Positions 61,802-64,000 of a DNA stretch of 64,000 bases are shown in pieces. Positions within the stretch are counted from its first letter, which is position 1. Every line of letters starts with the position of its first letter. The notes under the pieces were generated by a model, which was not told the DNA's origin, did not search any database, and was given only the letters and a program-made list of their open reading frames with translations. The DNA is from Pelagisphaera sp964404745 (GTDB taxonomy: Bacteria > Verrucomicrobiota > Verrucomicrobiia > Opitutales > Opitutaceae): assembly GCA_964404745.1 (NCBI GenBank), contig CAYOLG010000009.1:62001-126000 (forward strand), read 5' to 3'. The position numbers were made by a program, and so were the translations under genes.

Positions 61802-63304
61802 CTAGTAGTTCTGTTTGGGCTCGGGAAGCAGATGCAAGAACTGAACACCGTTCTGCTTTAGCTCATTTGTCAGGAGTGCTCGCATATCCAATTTGGTTTC
61901 ATGGTACTCGGGTCGTACCGCCAGATTGTGCAATTCTTCAGGGTCCGCCTCTAGATCATAGAGTTCGTCCAGGTAGTCTTTATAGATGTATCGGATATAC
62001 TTATACTTGCCTTTCCTGATCATCACCCAGGCCTTGATCCCAGTCTTGTGGGTGTTGAACTTCTCCCAATTGCCAGTCTTGTGGGCTTTCTCGAGCTCCT
62101 CCGACATTTGCGTCTCCCCGTAGATGTTTCCTGTGTAGGTTTGCAATAAGGGTTTGTCATCCCAAGAGGGTGTTTCCGGATGGAGCCAGAGTTCTGTCAA
62201 GTCGCGTCCGTCCAGTTTTTCGGCGGGTTCGATTTCGGCTAGGCTGTGAAAGGTACGGATCAGATCGACTCCGTTGACGGGCACGGATGTCCTAGTGTTC
62301 CCGGGCACCTTGCCGGGCCAGCGGACGATCAGTGGTGCGAGCAAATTGGCATCGTAAGGGGCGATCTTCAGATTAAAGCCGTGGTGTCCCCAGGCGTAGC
62401 CTTGGTCTGAAGTGAAAACGACGACGGTGTTCTCCAGTTGCCCGGTCGCTTCCAGGGTCTTCATGATACGGCCGACGCCTTCATCGATAGCCATGACCGC
62501 TTCGTGGTACATTTTGACCACATCATCCAAGGTCTTGTCGCCTTTCATGGGCTTGCCCGTTTTGGGGTGGGGCGGGTTGGTCTGTAGGTTAACCATGTGT
62601 TCGGGCTTGTCGGGACGGGGCGGGAAAATGTCTTTCGGGTAGACCATTTCAGGAGCCTCCTTGAGTTTTCCGATGTGGCGGTCCGCCGGGGTATAGGGTC
62701 CATGAACGGCCCCATAGCAAAGCCAGAAGTACCAAGGTTGATCTGGTTCGACAGCCCGCTCTTTGAGGAACTGAATGGTCAGATCCGTATAGGCATCGGT
62801 GCTGTATTGCTCCAAAGGCATATCTCTCTCACCGTTGATACGAAGCGACTGGTCCCAATAGTAGTTCTTTTCGTTCCCAGGGAGGTGATGCTCCCAAACG
62901 GCTGACCAATCCCAGGCCTCTTGATAACGTGGTACATTCCAGTGCCACTTGCCGATCATGCCCGTGTAGTAGCCTTGCGAACGGAAGTGAGTCGCCCAGT
63001 AGGGAGTCTCCCGGTCGTAGTTGAATTGGAACATGCCGGTCAGGGCATTGCCCCTCGAAGGAACGCACTTCGCGCCGGTGTAGCTATACCGGAAGCGCAA
63101 ACCCTTCTCCGCCAAAGCATCGATATGGGGAGTCTGTATCCACGGTTGGGCCTCAGTGTAGGCGCTGACGGTCCGTATGCTCTGATCGTCAGTGAAGATG
63201 TAGAGGATATTTGGTTTCGACGAACTCACCACGGGTGGGCGGTCCGCATTTAGCCAGGAGTTCACGAAGACTAGGGCTAGAAGAATCGAGATAAGACGTT
63301 TCAT
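61802..63304 (-). CDS. Exported S1 sulfatase, CVPSR type
   Basis: S1 sulfatase of 500 aa. The signal peptide ends at about residue 20 (SWLNA). Metal ligands are Asp39-Asp40 (IFTDDQSIRT). The formylglycine motif is Cys80-Val-Pro-Ser-Arg84 followed by GNALTGMFQFN. IGKWHWNVPRYQ replaces the common GKWHLG form, and FTSDQGYAWGHHGFN carries DQ in place of DN. These features set it apart from the other exported sulfatases here and suggest a distinct substrate. A composite repeat separates it from the sulfatase fragment at the window end. Confidence 0.95.
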   Translation of the reverse strand: MKRLISILLALVFVNSWLNADRPPVVSSSKPNILYIFTDDQSIRTVSAYTEAQPWIQTPHIDALAEKGLRFRYSYTGAKCVPSRGNALTGMFQFNYDRETPYWATHFRSQGYYTGMIGKWHWNVPRYQEAWDWSAVWEHHLPGNEKNYYWDQSLRINGERDMPLEQYSTDAYTDLTIQFLKERAVEPDQPWYFWLCYGAVHGPYTPADRHIGKLKEAPEMVYPKDIFPPRPDKPEHMVNLQTNPPHPKTGKPMKGDKTLDDVVKMYHEAVMAIDEGVGRIMKTLEATGQLENTVVVFTSDQGYAWGHHGFNLKIAPYDANLLAPLIVRWPGKVPGNTRTSVPVNGVDLIRTFHSLAEIEPAEKLDGRDLTELWLHPETPSWDDKPLLQTYTGNIYGETQMSEELEKAHKTGNWEKFNTHKTGIKAWVMIRKGKYKYIRYIYKDYLDELYDLEADPEELHNLAVRPEYHETKLDMRALLTNELKQNGVQFLHLLPEPKQNY

Positions 63305-63410
63305 GAAGGGGTGAATGCGTTAGGGCTACCTTGGTGGGGTCCTCTCATCAAAGCAATGGGCTTTCGATGTTGCTGTAAATTTAGGACTTTAGTCTCCAGT
63401 CGATTTATTG

Positions 63411-63562
63411 GGTAGTGGCCGATCTCAGGCGCCTATGTTTTAGAGTAGCACAGGCATCCTGCCTGTGTTGGGAGAGTGGCGAAACAGGCCAGTCGTCGCT
63501 CTCCGAGAGCTATGCCCGGTACCACGGGAAGCCTATTCTACCTTTTTCGGAGACCATCGCTT
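63411..63562. repeat. Composite repeat: family A arm with family B element
   Basis: The left family A arm 63411-63431 (GGTAGTGGCCGATCTCAGGC) is followed by a complete family B element at 63445-63541, with ends GTAGCACAGGC and GCCTATTCTAC. A degraded family A right arm (CGGAGACCATCGCTT) follows at about 63548-63562. Inside family B, the segment AACAGGCCAGTCGTCGC is nearly shared with the 9.4 kb copy. Confidence 0.75.
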
Positions 63563-63567
63563 CAAAG

Positions 63568-64000
63568 CTACTCGCTTATCATCGCTTTCGGTAGGGGAGC
63601 GGGCTTTCCGTCGAGATAGAAATCGTAGTAGGCGTCGCCGCGATAGCCGACTGGATGATCGAAGCCCGGTTCGTAAAGCTCCTCGGACCAGGCTATGAGC
63701 TGGCGTTTCAGTCGTTGAGCAATAGCTGGTTGATGGTCTAGCAGGTTCTCGTATTCGTGATTTGGAGAAGCGATATCAAATAGGTACTCGCGGTTTCCAG
63801 CTTTCAGATACTTCCAGTCTCCAGACCGAATGGCGTATTGTCCGGCCCAACGCCAGTAAAGAGCATTGTGGATTTGACCAGTCTTGACGCCGGTCACATA
63901 CGGTAATAGGTCGACTCCGTCGATTCGATCGTCCAAGGGCAATCCGGCCGCGACTAAGGATGTCGCTACCGCATCCATGGAAATAACGGCCCGCTCCTCT
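63568..64000 (-). CDS. S1 sulfatase, C-terminal part (cut by window end)
   Basis: C-terminal 143 residues of a sulfatase whose catalytic part lies beyond the window. The frame is open to the last base. Family features are AVISMDAVATSLVAAG (the usual motif before the C-terminal subdomain), RIDGVDLLPYVTG, ALYWRWAGQYAIRSGDWKYLK and LFDIASPNHEYENLL. The Cys motif cannot be checked. It has the same orientation as the preceding sulfatase but is separated by 263 bp holding a composite repeat, so it is probably a separate transcript. Confidence 0.9.
   Translation of the reverse strand, partial: EERAVISMDAVATSLVAAGLPLDDRIDGVDLLPYVTGVKTGQIHNALYWRWAGQYAIRSGDWKYLKAGNREYLFDIASPNHEYENLLDHQPAIAQRLKRQLIAWSEELYEPGFDHPVGYRGDAYYDFYLDGKPAPLPKAMISE

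Noticed and set aside
1..64000. CRISPR arrays, tRNA or rRNA genes, insertion sequences
   Set aside because: No regularly spaced direct repeats, cloverleaf-like segments, rRNA signatures or transposase motifs were seen. The palindromes found are dispersed and not array-like.

Overview
The window reads as a scaffold from a marine-type Verrucomicrobiota genome, probably class Opitutia. This is inferred from gene families, not from a marker gene. The supporting families are a PSCyt1/DUF1549/DUF1553 protein overlapping a DUF1501 protein, a MoxR-DUF58-BatA-DUF4175-DUF4159 operon, DUF4202, a PQQ dehydrogenase with an embedded cytochrome c domain, and nine S1 sulfatases in 64 kb. No rRNA, tRNA, CRISPR array, transposase, integrase or recognisable transcription regulator was found. 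A run of exactly 100 N at 18301-18400 is a scaffold join that cuts two genes, so continuity across it is not proven.

Layout. 0-2.5 kb: exported sulfatase and two weak small membrane ORFs. 2.5-9.3 kb: helicase Lhr and a lipoprotein PQQ dehydrogenase. 9.5-11.7 kb: lipoprotein sulfatase followed by a hexulose-phosphate-synthase-like decarboxylase. 11.9-16.3 kb: PSCyt1/DUF1549/LamG/DUF1553 protein coupled to a DUF1501 protein. 16.4-20.5 kb: small genes, a CNNM/CBS membrane protein and an enolase-superfamily dehydratase (both cut by the gap), then a divergent Nramp-like transporter. 20.9-29.0 kb: sulfatase, CoA-acylating semialdehyde dehydrogenase, a four-gene translationally coupled sugar oxidation/aldol cluster, and a TIM-barrel isomerase. 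29.3-32.6 kb: two tandem exported sulfatases. 32.6-34.9 kb: a small-molecule kinase coupled to a divergent enolase. 35.0-37.8 kb: DUF192 lipoprotein, degenerate PhoD-like protein, DUF4202. 38.0-53.7 kb: a nine-gene minus-strand operon of MoxR, VWA, DUF58, DUF4159, TPR-peptidase and Cys-less caspase-like proteins. 53.8-64 kb: four more sulfatases (the last cut by the window end), a broken gene, an SGNH hydrolase, a helix-hairpin-helix protein and a ferric-reductase-like membrane protein.

How the parts may work together (inference). Exported and cytosolic sulfatases, the SGNH esterase, PQQ dehydrogenase and DUF1549/1501 proteins would strip and open sulfated polysaccharides. The dehydrogenases, aldolase, isomerases, enolase-superfamily dehydratase and semialdehyde dehydrogenase would process the released unusual sugars or sugar acids. 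The sulfatase-maturing enzyme must be encoded elsewhere. The 38-53.7 kb operon is a separate envelope-associated AAA+/VWA system.

Intergenic DNA carries several families of dispersed imperfect palindromes. One family appears nested inside another at two loci 54 kb apart, and copies of one family bracket the sugar cluster. Together with altered active sites in the enolase, PhoD-like, Nramp-like and caspase-like proteins, these are the most unusual signals here.
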